64,000 nucleotides of DNA from Macrolepiota albuminosa (lineage: Eukaryota > Basidiomycota > Agaricomycetes > Agaricales > Agaricaceae), in assembly GCA_027475525.1 (NCBI GenBank), contig JAMWFC010000005.1:1732803-1796802 (forward strand), read 5' to 3'. The notes beneath the pieces were generated by a model. The model had not been told where the DNA came from and ran no database searches. It saw only the letters and a list, made by a program, of their open reading frames with translations. Position numbers and translations under genes: made by a program. Shown here one piece after another: positions 1-11,915 of this stretch. Numbering within the stretch: the stretch's first letter is position 1; each line of letters begins with the position of its first letter.

Positions 1-91
1 TGTGTTGATAAGTCTCTTGACATTCTAACTGGGCCAATTCACATTATAATTGGGGTCTTGTTACCTTGAAGATGTCAAAAGCAGGTCAGAA

Positions 92-520
92 AGGCTGGCC
101 TGTCTGCCATGAGGGCACAAAAAAGAGACAGAGTATGGTTTTTGAATGAAGTGGCTGTGCAATCACAGGAATTTCTTTTCTCTGCAACAGCCACCTGCTA
201 TTTCATTTTCACCACCTTCCTGTACTTGTTCTGTTTGCAAATTAATTTTCTTAATGTAATATTTTGTACTCAAGTGTTTCTTATTGTTTAAATCATGATC
301 ACACTTATGGTTGACTCTTATATAAAAGTAACATCAGACTTCAGAACAAAGAAACATAGGTTCACCAGAGAAGCTTTTGCTCATAAAAGAGAAGGAATGT
401 CAGAGGCTGCAAAATTTTTATCTAATCTATAGTTAACAGCTTTAATTCAAAATGTAGAAAAGCAATCTGAAAAGCAGAGCATAAAAAAAGAGAAGCAGAG
501 GGGAGAGCAGATTGGTATGG
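92..520 (+). mobile_element. Ngaro-like element, 5' fragment (copy 3)
   Basis: Positions about 92-190 resemble the A repeat at 21883 (GGCTGGCCTGTC start, then a stretch ending GTGGCTGTGC). From 294 a decayed gag start is readable, with the shared motif RFTREAFAH seen also in the gag of the copies at 22118 and 46473. The frame meets a stop near 430 and the homology ends near 520, next to an LTR fragment. This is a degenerate 5' end only; no polymerase or recombinase follows. Confidence 0.75.
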
Positions 521-549
521 TAGAAACTAGTGAGCCATAAATAGAATTG

Positions 550-629
550 AGTACATACACTAATACACTTTGGATCTCCCTCTGCCAGGCTGTGTGACTG
601 AGCCATAGCCTCCAGAGGTCACCCTTACA
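550..629 (+). repeat. Truncated 3' end of the 499-bp LTR family
   Basis: About 80 bp match the last 80 bp of the solo LTRs at 956-1466 and 40821-41319, including CTTTGGATCTCCCTCTGCCAG and the terminal CCTTACA. The 5' part of the LTR is missing, and no target duplication can be assigned. Confidence 0.7.
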
Positions 630-955
630 CTCTTTGTTTCTTCTCATGCTTGCTATTTCCATTTTTCTTTGTGCTTGCTTCTGTGAATACTTATCTAGCA
701 TGTACTACATTGACTGACATGCACTCCACAACTTGACAAACACCAAGTCTCATCAAGAAACTCCACTTTTGACTCAACCTTTATGTTATATATTTTGACT
801 CTATAAACTCTAGAGCAATCTGTTTAATCCCAAACCTGCTTATTTCAATTTTTCATGCCTCAAAACACATTCTGGAGCACATGTAGTTTAGCACTCAAGT
901 CTGCTTATAAGAGCATTGCTTTAATGGAAAGGCCCCCAGAACCTGACAGGGTAGA

Positions 956-1466
956 TGTCAGGGGACTCCTTATTTCTTCCTTCTTTCACTCCTTATTCCT
1001 TCACTCTCCTTTCATTCATTTCCTTATTTCTTCTATCATTCTCTCATTTTGCTGTTTCTATTCTCTCAATACTATCTGTTAGTACTATTTTCAACCTTTG
1101 AGGTGCTCTGGTTCTTTAGCTATCATTCAGACAAGTGTGGGCCCTTCAGCACTGCTTCCAGACTGCTTATATAAGCTGGAGTTTGACTTCTAAAGTCCAG
1201 AGTTTTCCTGCCTTGTTTGCACAGTTGTTTGGTTAGTCAATTTTTGAGTTTTTAAGGTTTTGTTGTACTGTACAGTTGTTTCCCATGCTTCAGAAGCCCC
1301 AGAAGCATCCAACCTGGCATAGGGAATCCCTAGACTTGTTCTCTTTGGATCTCCCTCTGCCAGGTGAGTAGTTATTATGATATTGTCAGTACATACTCTA
1401 ATACACTTTGGATCTCTCTCTGCCAGCTATGTGACTGAGCCACAGCCTCTAGAGGTTGCCCTTACA
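956..1466 (+). mobile_element. Solo LTR (499-bp family), TSD GTAGA
   Basis: Starts TGTCAGGGGACTCC and ends GCCCTTACA. It is flanked by GTAGA at 951-955 and again at 1467-1471, a clean 5-bp target duplication. A TATATAAG promoter box lies in the middle on the plus strand, which sets the orientation. Related copies are 33466-33964 (minus) and 40821-41319 (plus). The internal part has been lost, presumably by LTR-LTR recombination. Confidence 0.92.
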
Positions 1467-1471
1467 GTAGA

Positions 1472-1938
1472 TTGCAGTTGGGCTGGCTCCATGATGACTC
1501 ATCAGTTTGTTGGATTAGCTAAAGAGTTGCTGATTTACTGGAGTGGTCCTAAAATAGCAGGAGAGGGCTAGATTTTAGAAGTGTAGTCACATAGTTGTAT
1601 GAATCAAAACAGAGGTTCTTTGAACATCAGAAACAACTTACACTATTGGAGAGCTAGATGCAAAAGAAGAAACCAAGGAAGAAGTTAGAAATAAGCTAAA
1701 AGTAGCAGTAGCATATAGGATTGAGATGGATTGCCTTGCTACTAACAAAAAGAAATAGCTTGGTAAGAAATTTCTAGATACAGAGGTTCATCACTGTAAA
1801 CTGTCTGCATTCTATTTGCAATACTATACAAAAAAAGAAGAAAAAGCTCTAAAATATATAGCATACTAAAAAGTAAACACAAGATTATCAAATGCAATTA
1901 GATAGTGTTTGCTTAAAGTATTAAGACCAGTTTAGCTC
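1472..1938. other. AT-rich unassigned DNA
   Basis: No coding signal was recognised between the solo LTR and the last ankyrin exon. It may hold the 3' untranslated part of the ankyrin gene (minus strand). Confidence 0.4.
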
Positions 1939-3260
1939 TTACTTGTGTACACCATTCTTTGCATAATGCACAAAAACTTCCACAATATGCTGATGTCTCT
2001 TTAATCTGGCCAAATCAAGAGCAGTATGCCCTTCTTCATCTGGAAATAAAAATTTGTAAAAATAGCACTTAAGCCTAGTGCATTATTTACTTTTAATATG
2101 CATATCTGCTTGAAACTGAAGAAGAAGCTCAGCAAGAGCTTTATTTTTCTTTTTTGCTGCTAAATAGAGAAGAGTTTGTCTATGCTTATCTACAGAAAAA
2201 TTATAGATTTTTTGAAATACTTGATCAACTGAATACTTTTACCTTGAGCATGTACATTTGCATTGTGCTGAAGGAGAAGCTTAACAATGTCTTGATGTCT
2301 AGCCTCTGTTGCCACATGCAATACAGTTTGTTGATTCTTGTCTGTAAAAACCCATATATTTGTGTAATTACCAAGTCTATCAAGCACTTTACCTTTAGCA
2401 TGTATATTTGCATTGTACTGAAGATATTTGACAACTTCAAGCTCTTCATCCACAAACTCCATGAATGGATTTGGTGCTGTCAAATGAAGTGCAGTCTGCT
2501 CATTTTTGTCTGCAAGGATATGAACTCTCTTATAATCATAAAATCCAAGTTCTGATGTATGCTTTACCTTTGACATCTACATTTGCATTATGCAAAAGAA
2601 GGAGTATGACAGCATTGAGATACTTTTTTTGCTGCCATGTGAAGTGCAGTTTGTTTGTTTTTATCTGCAGAAATAATTGTAATATAAATAAGCTGCAGTA
2701 GATGCAAATCTTACTCTTTATATCTTTATCTGCCTTATGTCCAACAAAAAAATTAGCAGTATCTTCATGTCCTTCACATGCTGCCAAATAGAGAGCAGTT
2801 TGCCTATTTATATCTGTAAAAATGCTATAAGCCAAACAGAAATCAGTTTCAAAAACACCTCACCATTAATATGCACATTTGCATTTCAGTCAAGAAAAAG
2901 TTTCACAGTACTTTGTTGCCCTTTTTATGCTGCTAAATAAAGAGGAGTCAGCTGCTTCTTGTCTGAAAAAAAGAAAGAAAAAACATGATCAGTTCTAAAG
3001 TGAGTTCTACTCATAAGTATGCATATCTTTGACATTTATATCTGCATTTTTCTCAAGAAAAAGGCAAACAATATCTTGATGCCTATTGCATGCTGCTAGA
3101 TAAAGTGCAGTCTGTCCATAGCTATCTGCAAAAAAACTTTACTCAGGCCTTAAAAGCTGTCTTAAAAAGTACTCTACCTTCAGCATGTATATATGCATTG
3201 TGATTATATCCTTGAAGTAGAACTTTGACAACATTTTTGTGCCCTTCTGATTCTGCAAAA
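1939..3260 (-). CDS. Ankyrin-repeat protein, array B (one repeat per exon, 5' end unclear)
   Basis: Minus-strand exons of about 100 nt each encode one 33-residue ankyrin repeat (pattern DKNxQTxLHLAAxxGHxDIVKLLLxHNANVHAKG). They are separated by introns of about 60 nt with GTAAA donor and TTTACAG or TTCAG acceptor. The final exon (1939 to about 2038) ends a degenerate repeat with GHTALDLARLKRH and a TAA stop. Ankyrin repeats are generic protein-interaction modules, so no partner can be named. Some exons (for example around 2890-2935 and 3250-3340) carry frame breaks, so this may be a decaying gene. Array A (3661-4936) has the same exon order and C-terminus, so the two look like a tandem duplication. 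Confidence 0.6.
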
Positions 3261-3660
3261 CACCTGGTTTTGACACCTCACTTCTGATAGAAGCATTTGC
3301 TTTTTTCTTGAGTAAAAGCTCAACAGTATCTCAAACACACTTCAATGCACCAGTCTTCCATAGATCACATTTGAACCTTCAATTATTTCCTTTTAAAATG
3401 TTGAAATAAAATAATCAATAGTATTTATAAGCTTATAAATTGCCCTATGCAGTATGAACAGATAAATATACTTGGAAGGAAGGATGCTCTGAAATGTACA
3501 GCATGCTTGAAAGATAAATAATAAATTATAGTAGTATCTATTCATGTGATTATACAAATCCACAATTTACTCTTGACCATATCCAAGTTAAGGACAGTAT
3601 GCTGTTTATCAACTGAAATTTATCATAAATAGAGAAAAAAGTATCAATGCCAATTCACTT

Positions 3661-4936
3661 CTACCTGTGTGCACAATTCTTTAGATAATTCTCAAAAACA
3701 TGCACAACATATTGATATTTCTGCAGTTTGGCCAAATCAAGGGCAGTGTGCCCTTCTTTATCTGAAAAATCAAGGTTTGAAAATGTGATGCCTAAACCAA
3801 ATGCATTGCTCACCTTTAGTATGCATATCTGCTTTATGCTCAAGAAGAAGCTCAAGGATAGCTTTTTTCCCTTTTGCAGCTGCTAAATGGAGAGGAGTCT
3901 GCCCATGCTCATCTACAGCAACATTATATATTTTTCTGGAATACTTAATCAGATAGATACTTTACCTTGAGCATGCACATCTGCATTGTGCTGAAGGAGG
4001 AGCTCAACAATGTCTTTATGTCCAGCATCAATTGTCATATGCAATACAGTTTGTTGATTCTTATCTGTAGAAACTCATATGTTTGTGTAATTATCAAGTA
4101 TATCAAGCACTTCACCTTTAGCATGTATATCTGCATTGTACTCACATGCCACCAAATGAAGAGAAGTTTGTTCATTTGTATCTGTGAGAATGCTGTAAGC
4201 TAAGTGAGTTTAATTCCAAAGATACCTCACCTTGGATGTGCACATTTGCATCCCAGTCAAGAAGAAGCTCAACAATAGTTTTTTGCCTCTTTCATGCTGC
4301 TAAATGAAGAGGAGTCCACTCATTCTTGTCTGAAAATACACTTGATCAATTATAAAGTGGATTTTACTTATGAGCACACACCTTGAGCATTTATATCTGC
4401 ATTCTTTTCAAGGAAAAGGTGAACCATGTTTTGATGCCCATTGCATGCTGCTATATGAAGTGCAGTTTGTCCATATGTGTCTGTAGAAGCACTTTAATCA
4501 GTTTTTCAAAAGTTGACCCAGCAAATACCCCACCTTTGGCATGTATATCTATATTGTATTGAAGTAGAACTTTGGCAATGCCTTCATGCCCTTCTGATCC
4601 TGCAAAGTAAAAAGCAGTCTGATTTTTATTATCTGGCAAAAAATTGTCAATTCTGTAAAACACTTAGTTTTGGCACCTCACTTTTGATATGCACATTTGC
4701 TTTGTGTTCAAGTAGAAGCTCAATAGTATTCTGATGTCCACTCTGAGCTGCTAAATGGAGTGGTGTCTGTTCACATTTGTCTGGAGAGAGTTTGCACCTA
4801 ATAAGAGTTGATTTTAATAAGTTTCTCACCTTGTGCATCAATTTTTGCACCATATTCAAGGAGAAGCTTAACAACATCATTGTTTCCCTTCTCTGCTGCT
4901 AAAATAAGTGCAGTCTGCCCATTTTTATCTGTAGAA
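3661..4936 (-). CDS. Ankyrin-repeat protein, array A (5' truncated)
   Basis: Same build as array B. Exons read on the minus strand encode repeats such as EQTPLHLAAQSGHQNTIELL (near 4780) and QTAFYFAGSEGHEGIAKVLL (near 4600), joined by about 60-nt introns. The last exon (3661-3762) contains GHTALDLAKLQKYQY and ends NCAHR-TAG. The 5' side stops at 4937, where the intron acceptor is still visible but the upstream exon is replaced by unrelated sequence beginning TGTTAGAACTATTG. No start codon is present, so the copy is probably a pseudogene or truncated by an insertion. Confidence 0.6.
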
Positions 4937-6505
4937 ATTGTTAGAACTATTGTCGGCGAGTTATTCTAAACAAACCGGGTCAAAGATCCCGAACATATCC
5001 TCGTTATATGTGTGTCTTTCCTTTTTCGTATACTCTCTTTATTTTTTGTCTTCGACCCTGCATCCCCAAAATCTCACTACCCGTTATCACCCGTTTTATA
5101 TATATTCATATAGTTACGTACTGCCTACCTCAGACGTGTCCGAAAACACTCTGAGGTGAGGCTCAACTCGTATACAACAAATTACCTATTGCTTACCCTA
5201 CCTAGTTTCTGTTCTTTTAACTAGGTGAATAAATACCTTAGACGTGTCCGAAAACACTCTGAGTTTCTGTTCTTTTAACTAGATCCTGTTTGCTATTCTA
5301 TCATTGGGAGTGGAGCAGAGCCAAAGAAAGCACAATTCACAAGAAGTACCTGAAACGCGCGCATCTTATGGTGTACGAACTTGATGCACTTTGAGTCCCA
5401 CAGATAGAAAGTTTGGCCACTTTGGGGACCATAATGAACTAGTTGCGCTTCAACCCAGACAACGAATTAAAAGTTTCCATGGTGCTGAGGAGGGCAGGTA
5501 TTCAAAGCTAGAGTCCGTATACTGAACATTCACGCTGGAAGACTGACGAGACGTGTGCATGTAGGTATCCTTCTCGCAAGCACCGGTTTGCCATATGGTT
5601 ATCAGACATAGACAAGTCATATGAAGCACCGCGTGTTGGTTGATTCAGGAGGTATACGACATGCTACGGACTACAAAATTTGCTGAGAAAAGTCATGTCG
5701 GAAAGAAGAGAAAAGTCCTTCAATGGAAAGGGGTCCGATACCCACAGTACGACTCTTCAAAAGCGACAATGATATATGCCACGGAGAAACAAAACCAGGA
5801 CTCCCCAGTTCGTTTGTCGAGCATTCTTGAGGCCCCCCAAATGCCAATCCAGCCTCGCACCATTCATACATATGGACGGAGCTTCCCAGTAGATCATGGC
5901 ACGTTAGGCCGGAGGTCAGAAACTTTACATCAGGTCAATTCAACGAGGCATCTTTGACCTAAAACTTCATATCCAGTAAAATAGGTCGCATCCACTAATA
6001 GGACTTTGTCATAAGTATCTTGCAAGCACACTGTATATGTAATGCGCATATGATTGGACTTATGCAACATAGGCCATGGACTTGGTTGGGACATGAGAAA
6101 GAAATGACATGGAGAAATGTACAAGTGCAATATCTAGTTCATTGGATCCTTGCATCCCAGACAGACCCGTTCTTCAGGCAATATAGACAAAGGCAGTACC
6201 AACTTGATCCCTTGCAAAGCAAACTAATCAAGATGGGATGATTTAAATATAAGGGAACCTACGTGCACGCGAAACATGCACTAAGATCTTGCAAAACTTC
6301 ATTGCAACTCGACTTCCTGCTAGCTATCGTACACATTGTGAATGTGTCGGTAAGTCTCTACCTTCACACGATATCTCAGTTGGACCCAATTTTCTGTTGA
6401 ATAGCCAATTCACGTCGTGATTGGGGTCTTGTTACATTGGGGATGCAGAAGGCCATAATTCAAAGAAGAAATGGGGCTCGTGAGACATCTGCGTCAAATT
6501 CAGGG
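4937..6505. other. Unassigned region with short direct repeats
   Basis: No gene was recognised. Two interleaved short direct repeats occur: AGACGTGTCCGAAAACACTC near 5131 and 5238, and GTTTCTGTTCTTTTAACTAG near 5205 and 5263. The block from 4950 (TGTTAGAACT) could be an LTR remnant, but no partner or TSD was found. Open frames at 5640-5957 (+) and 5930-6130 (-) overlap and resemble nothing I recognise. Confidence 0.35.
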
Positions 6506-6697
6506 GAAAGGCCTGGGCCAGAGTGAGCCATGACCCACAATAATTGATATCACGAGAAGCTCTCCATGCATGTGCAGCCATCACATCACTGACATGCCGT
6601 GTCAACTCCGATACCGTACTGTCGTCACAAACGCCTAACAAGTAACTTAGAAGAGAAGTTGATGTGAAGGTACTGTGGAACAAAGTACCCTTTCGCC
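6506..6697. repeat. Direct repeat S, left copy
   Basis: GAAAGGCCTGGGCCAGAGTG ... ACCCTTTCGCC, about 192 bp, abutting the Copia I 5' LTR. The other copy (11722-11915) abuts the 3' LTR in the same orientation. The two differ by several transitions and small indels, visibly more than the two LTRs differ. Confidence 0.85.
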
Positions 6698-7052
6698 TGA
6701 CGAGGAAAATGACTAGCAGCTTTGGCAGTACTATTGCGTATAACGTCACGCAATAGTGTAATACTATTGTATGTTTTACTCTTATCTCAGTTTTTTTTAA
6801 ATTCTTTTATATTGATTACTTATTGTCATTCAAAATGCTCTCCACAGAGCTCCAAATGTCTTACCAATTCGTGTAGTTAAAAGACCCCTGTTTCCTGGAG
6901 TCAAAACCATCTTCGTTTCTTGACTCCAGGTGATGTTTACATTATATTTGATTCATTACTTATACTAACATACAAAACTATCTTCGTTTCTTGACTCCAG
7001 ATTAAACTTGTATTATATTATCGAATATACGTTATTGCAATATGCTGCGACA
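6698..7052 (+). repeat. Copia I 5' LTR
   Basis: TGACGAGGAAAATGACTAGC to ATATGCTGCGACA, 355 bp. It contains a perfect 10-bp inverted repeat (6730-6757) and a second hairpin formed by CCTGGAGTC and GACTCCAGG near 6893-6930, whose loop-side sequence recurs once more downstream. Confidence 0.92.
6730..6757. promoter_or_regulatory. Palindrome in Copia I LTR
   Basis: ACTATTGCGT and ACGCAATAGT form a perfect 10-bp inverted repeat around ATAACGTC. The loop and inner arm contain ACGTCA, a CRE-like half site. It is conserved in the 3' LTR. A role in promoter control is inference. Confidence 0.5.
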
Positions 7053-10000
7053 GGTTATGGGCCCCGCTGCCGCAAACGACAATACTTCTGAGACCTTACA
7101 GTTTCCGAAGTTCAACGGTACGAATTGCCATATGTGGGTAGATAATATGAAGTCTGCTCTACTGGCAAAGGGATTATGGGGAGTAGTCTCCGGACGCGAA
7201 ACTCACCCACCTAAACCACCCACCAAATATTCCGCATTGATGGCTTCACCCTGTCCCAAAAGTGACGAACAACCTGACACTCTTTACAAGGAGGGTGACG
7301 ACTTGATGAAGGCCATGCAGACCAAGGAATTTTCGACCTGGGAGCACGCACAGGAAAAATACCAACGCTGGGTTATTAGGGATGATTCAGCTATTGGTTT
7401 AATTTGAGCCGCAATGGAGTACACTCAACGTGAAGCCATTACCGATTATACGAGCTCCAAGAATGTTTGGGACCAATTACAAAAGAACTATGTCGACCAG
7501 CATAGTGGTATGAATGTCCACTACTACTATCAGCAAATGTATGCGAAGCAATGGGACGGAAGCTCACCCTTGACTGATCATCTCGGGTTTTATATGATCA
7601 TTCGTCGCCGCTTCATTGACGCTGGTCACAAAGTCGATGACTTCACCATCCTGAATGCCATGCTTCTTTCGTTGCCCAAAACCCCAATGTGGGAGGTAGT
7701 TAAGCAAAATTTGTTGCTTCGGGGCGCCTCATTAACTCTGGAAATGGTCACAACCGAGTTACTGTCTGTTTATGACAGACTTACGCTTGAAGATTTCGCC
7801 ACAAATAAGACCTTGGCTTTTGTTTCAAAAAGGGAACACATATCGAGTAGGAGTAAACATGATGTTAACCACGTAAAGAAGAATATCCGACCTAAACGTG
7901 AACCTAAACCCGATGACGTTTGCCACAACTGTGGCGAAAAAGGACATTGGCGACCAAAATGTCCTAAATTGAATAAATCCAAGTCAGTCGGAAATGCGAA
8001 CTTATCTCTTTCAGCTGAGAAGGAGCCCTCACGTGAAGCTGGAAAAGTCTTGATGGCTACTGAAGATGGTATGCCTTCTGGACTCCTCCTCGATAGTGCC
8101 GCATCATGTCATATGATTGCGGACAAGTCTTATTTTATAATCTATCAAAAGGTCAATTATCAGCATATCTCAGTTGGTGGAATGAATACTTTGACCGTGG
8201 CTGGGAAAGGAACCATTTCCTTTTGAACATGCTTGCCCGATGGCGTCACAGACGTTCAATTACACGACGTTTTGCATATTTCTACATTGGGCGCTAATCT
8301 TATTAGCCTCGGTTCATTACAGAGGGCTGGAGCCATGATCAAAGGCCTAACTTACGGCATTGGTTTGGCGTGGGGTGAGAGGGACTTCCTCCATGCAAAT
8401 CTGATCGGAATGCATGGCACACTTTACCGAATCGTCACTATGACCATCGGTGTTGACGAAAATAAAATTGCTTACATCGCCAGTAAGCCCACTATGCGTT
8501 TATGGCATCGCCGGCTAGGGCACATTAGCCCTTGTTCAATCAAGAACATGATTGACCATGACCTTGTTACTGGAGTCAATATCAAGTTCCCTCGTGAGTT
8601 TGACTGCCTCTGCAGTGGTTGTGCAGAAGGCAAATCAACTCATCCTCCTCTCCCTGATGCTAGTCACACTCAATATGACAAGAACGAATTACTTGTTGTC
8701 GATTTAACAGGCCCTATGAACGTGCCTACCTGGGATGGCAAACATTACGCTTTAGCTGTAGTGAAAGCAAGTCGACGTTACCCTACTGGCTCTCTTTTAC
8801 AGAATAAAGAAGAAGCTTACCCAGCTCTTCGCGACAACGTTGCTCGTTACAAACGAGAGGGAGGGAAACTTGTGAAAATCATTAGAACGGATAATGGAAG
8901 TGAGTTCGTTAACGCACTAATGCGAGAGTTTTGCAAACAGAATGGCATAATTCACCAAACAACGAACCCCTACTTACCCCAACAAAATAGTATTGCTGAG
9001 CGCACAATTGCCGTTCTAATGGAGATGGTCAGGAGTATGCTTCACGCTGCCAAAATGGACTTACGCTATTGGGGTGAGGCGTTCCTATATGCTGTATACT
9101 TATGTTCCATTACACCTACCTCCGCTCTCGGAGGAAAGGTACCTTATACAGAATGGTACGGTCGTAAACCAGACCTATCCCACGTAAGAATCTTCGGTTC
9201 TTTGGGATGGGCTCATGTGCCTAAAGAGGTACGACACGGCAAACTGGAATCGTGGGCAGTGCATGTGCGGATGTTAGGGTGGTGGATGGATGAGACTAAG
9301 GGCTACAGACTGGAAGACCTTGAGAATGGAAAACTCATAACTTCTAGAGACGTCGAGTTTTATGAGGATGATACTCCAAATGAGTTAGCACATTTGGACT
9401 CTGGACTCACAAGTTCGACCTCAGATGAAATAAACCGTTTCATCGACACGGCCGTCTACCCAGAATCCAGCAAACCTCACAAAATATCCATTCCTGGACC
9501 GTCCTCTGAGTCTGAAGTGGAAACTCAACTTTCAAATGAAAACGTCTTTGATAACGGTTCTGAAGATGACGCTTTCATGGAAGACTTATGTACAGTATCC
9601 ATCCGTTTCCCCCATTCCTCATCGCGACTCTACTCCACCTGTACCACCTGCACCTCGAAAGACCACAAGGACTTGCCCAAACGTGAACCTTCGACACGCA
9701 CAAAACATCTGCCTATCAGGTATCAGACAGACCAAGATGACAACGAAAATACAGGTCACATGGCTTTTGTTGCTGTTTCGGGTCCTTGCGTTGAAGAAGC
9801 CTTGAATTCGCCTCAAGCTGCCGAATGGCAGAAAGCAATTGAGAGCGAATACGAACAATTACTTCACAAAAGGGTATTTGAAGAGATCGATCATTTACCT
9901 CCAGGCAAAAAGGCAGTGGGAAGTAAAATCGTTTTGAAGGAAAAGTTCGATGATCAAGGCAATCACGCTAAGTTCAAAGCCCGTATCGTTGCTCAAGGTT

Positions 10001-11385
10001 TCTCTCAAATCCCTGGCATCGATTATAGTGATACCTTTTCTTCAGTCACGAAATTCACAACACTGCGAGTATTCTTGTCTTTAGCTGTGGCCCTTGATTT
10101 CGAGGTACACCAAATTGATGTGATTGGTGCATACCTTGAAGGCTCTCTCGATGAAGAAATATATATGAAGGCACCTAATGGAATCGGGAAAACGAAGTAC
10201 TGGAGGCTGCTCAAAGCGATCTACGGACTCAAACAGGCAGGTCGTAAATGGAAGGAGCGATTACACGACATATTGATGTGCTTGGGTTTTAAACCCTCTC
10301 ACGCTGACGATTGTCTTTACATCCTCCGATCGGATGGTAAAGTAATCCTCATTGTTCTGGTTTATGTGGATGATATGGCAATTGCTGGCCGAGATATGTG
10401 TCGAATCATTTCTTTCAAGCACGATCTGAATAAAGAATTTGACATAACTGATCTAGGAGAAATTCATTATCTTCTAGGTCTACAGATCAAAAGAGATCGA
10501 CTGAACCGAACTATATATCTCAACCAGTCAATGTACATTGACACAATCCTCGATCGTTTTGGTATGAGTTCGTGTCATCCCGTTGCCACTCCTCTACCCA
10601 CAAACCACAACCTCTCATTACTTCAATGCCCTCATTCCGATGAAGACCGGGAGAGTTATAAGACCTATTTGAATGGCTTACATTATCTCTCTCTGGTGGG
10701 TTCACTGCTCTACGCCACACAGACGCGTCCCGATATTCAATTTTCGGTGAGTCTGTTGGCTCAATTCTCGGATAACCCAGGCATACCTCATCTTGCGGGC
10801 TGCAAACGAGTATTACGCTACCTTCAAGGCACAAAAGCTTATAGCTTAAAATTGGGAGGTTTGGAGACCAACAAGATAACTCTAGTCGGATGGAGCGACG
10901 CCAGCTGGGCACAAGACCAATACGATAGACGATCCACCAGTGGATGGTGTTACGATGTCAACGGCAGTCTTGTCTCATGGTCATCCAAAAAGCAGTTGGT
11001 TACTGCTACCTCTACGGTCGAAGCGGAATATATAGCATCGGCTAATGCTACTCGCGAGGCCATCTGGCTACGAAATCTGCTGCGAGATTTAGACTTCGAG
11101 CAAGTTGAGGCAACGATTATTCATACCGACAATACTGGGAGTATAGCTCTATCAAAAAATCCCGTTGGTCACTCACGAGCTAAACATATCGACATTCGCT
11201 TTCACTTCATCCGCGAACACATTGCTCGAAGGAACATAAAACTTCAATACATCTCGACTCGCGACATGATAGCGGATGTTCTCACAAAAGCTTTACCGAG
11301 GGAAACGTTTGAAAAACATCGTAAGAGACTTGGTGTATTATTGCCGCCGCTGCCGTCAAGTGGGAGTGACGAGGAAAATGACTAG
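7042..11385 (+). pseudogene. Copia I gag-pol polyprotein, interrupted by two UGA stops
   Basis: One frame runs from 7042 (or ATG 7057 just past the LTR) to a stop inside the 3' LTR, broken only by TGA at 7405-7407 and 8224-8226. Order: UBN2-like gag; zinc knuckle CHNCGEKGHWRPKC (near 7920); protease LLLDSAASCHM (near 8090, Ala in place of the usual Gly); integrase HHCC (HRRLGHIS ... CSGCAEGKS) and D-D-E core (VVDLTGP, RTDNGSEF, AERTIAVL); RT with YVDDMAIAG (near 10360); RNase H with GWSDASWA, EAEYIA and HTDNTGS. Length and order fit a Pseudoviridae-type fungal Copia. The two stops make it defective unless read through. Confidence 0.93.
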
Positions 11386-11721
11386 CAGCTTTGGCAGTAC
11401 TATTGCGTATAACGTCACGCAATAGTGTAATACTATCGTATGTTTTACTCTTATCTCAGTTTTTTTTAAATTCTTTTATACTGATTACTTATCGTCATTC
11501 AAAATGCTCTCCACAGAGCTCCAAATGTCTTACCAATTCGTGTAGTTAAAAGACCCCTGTTTCCTGGAGTCGAAACCATCTTCGTTTCTTGACTCCAGGT
11601 GACGGTTACATTATATTTGATTCATTACTTATACTAACATATAAAACCATCTTCGTTTCTTGACTCCAGATTAAAATTGTACTATACTATCGAATATACG
11701 TTATTGCCATATGCTGCGACA
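11367..11721 (+). repeat. Copia I 3' LTR
   Basis: 355-bp copy of the 5' LTR with about ten substitutions, mostly transitions. The pol reading frame ends 19 bp inside it. Confidence 0.92.
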
Positions 11722-11915
11722 GAAAGGCCTGGGCCAGAGTGAGCCATGACCCACAATAATTGATATCACGAGAAGCTCTCCATGCATGTGCAGCCATCAC
11801 TGACGTGCCGTGTAAACTCCGACAACGTGCTGTCGTCACAAACGCCTAACAAGTAACTTGGAAGGGAAGTTGATGTGAAGATCTAGTACTGAGGATCACA
11901 AAGTACCCTTTCGCC
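11722..11915. repeat. Direct repeat S, right copy
   Basis: Starts GAAAGGCCTGGGCC immediately after the 3' LTR and ends CCCTTTCGCC; partner of 6506-6697. Confidence 0.85.

Larger units (their letters stand above)
6698..11721 (+). mobile_element. Copia I LTR retrotransposon (near complete)
   Basis: Two 355-bp LTRs (6698-7052, 11367-11721) flank one gag-pol frame in the Copia order (gag, protease, integrase, RT, RNase H). The LTRs differ at about ten sites. GGTTATGGGCC directly after the 5' LTR fits a Copia initiator-tRNA primer site, and GTCAAGTGGGAG before the 3' LTR is a plausible polypurine tract. No ordinary 5-bp TSD is seen; the element lies exactly between the two S repeats. Confidence 0.92.

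Noticed and set aside
2154..4734. Plus-strand frames across the ankyrin region
   Set aside because: Antisense shadows of minus-strand ankyrin exons.
6506..11915. S repeats as part of longer Copia I LTRs
   Set aside because: Order is S-LTR ... LTR-S, so S lies outside both LTRs and cannot belong to a normal LTR.
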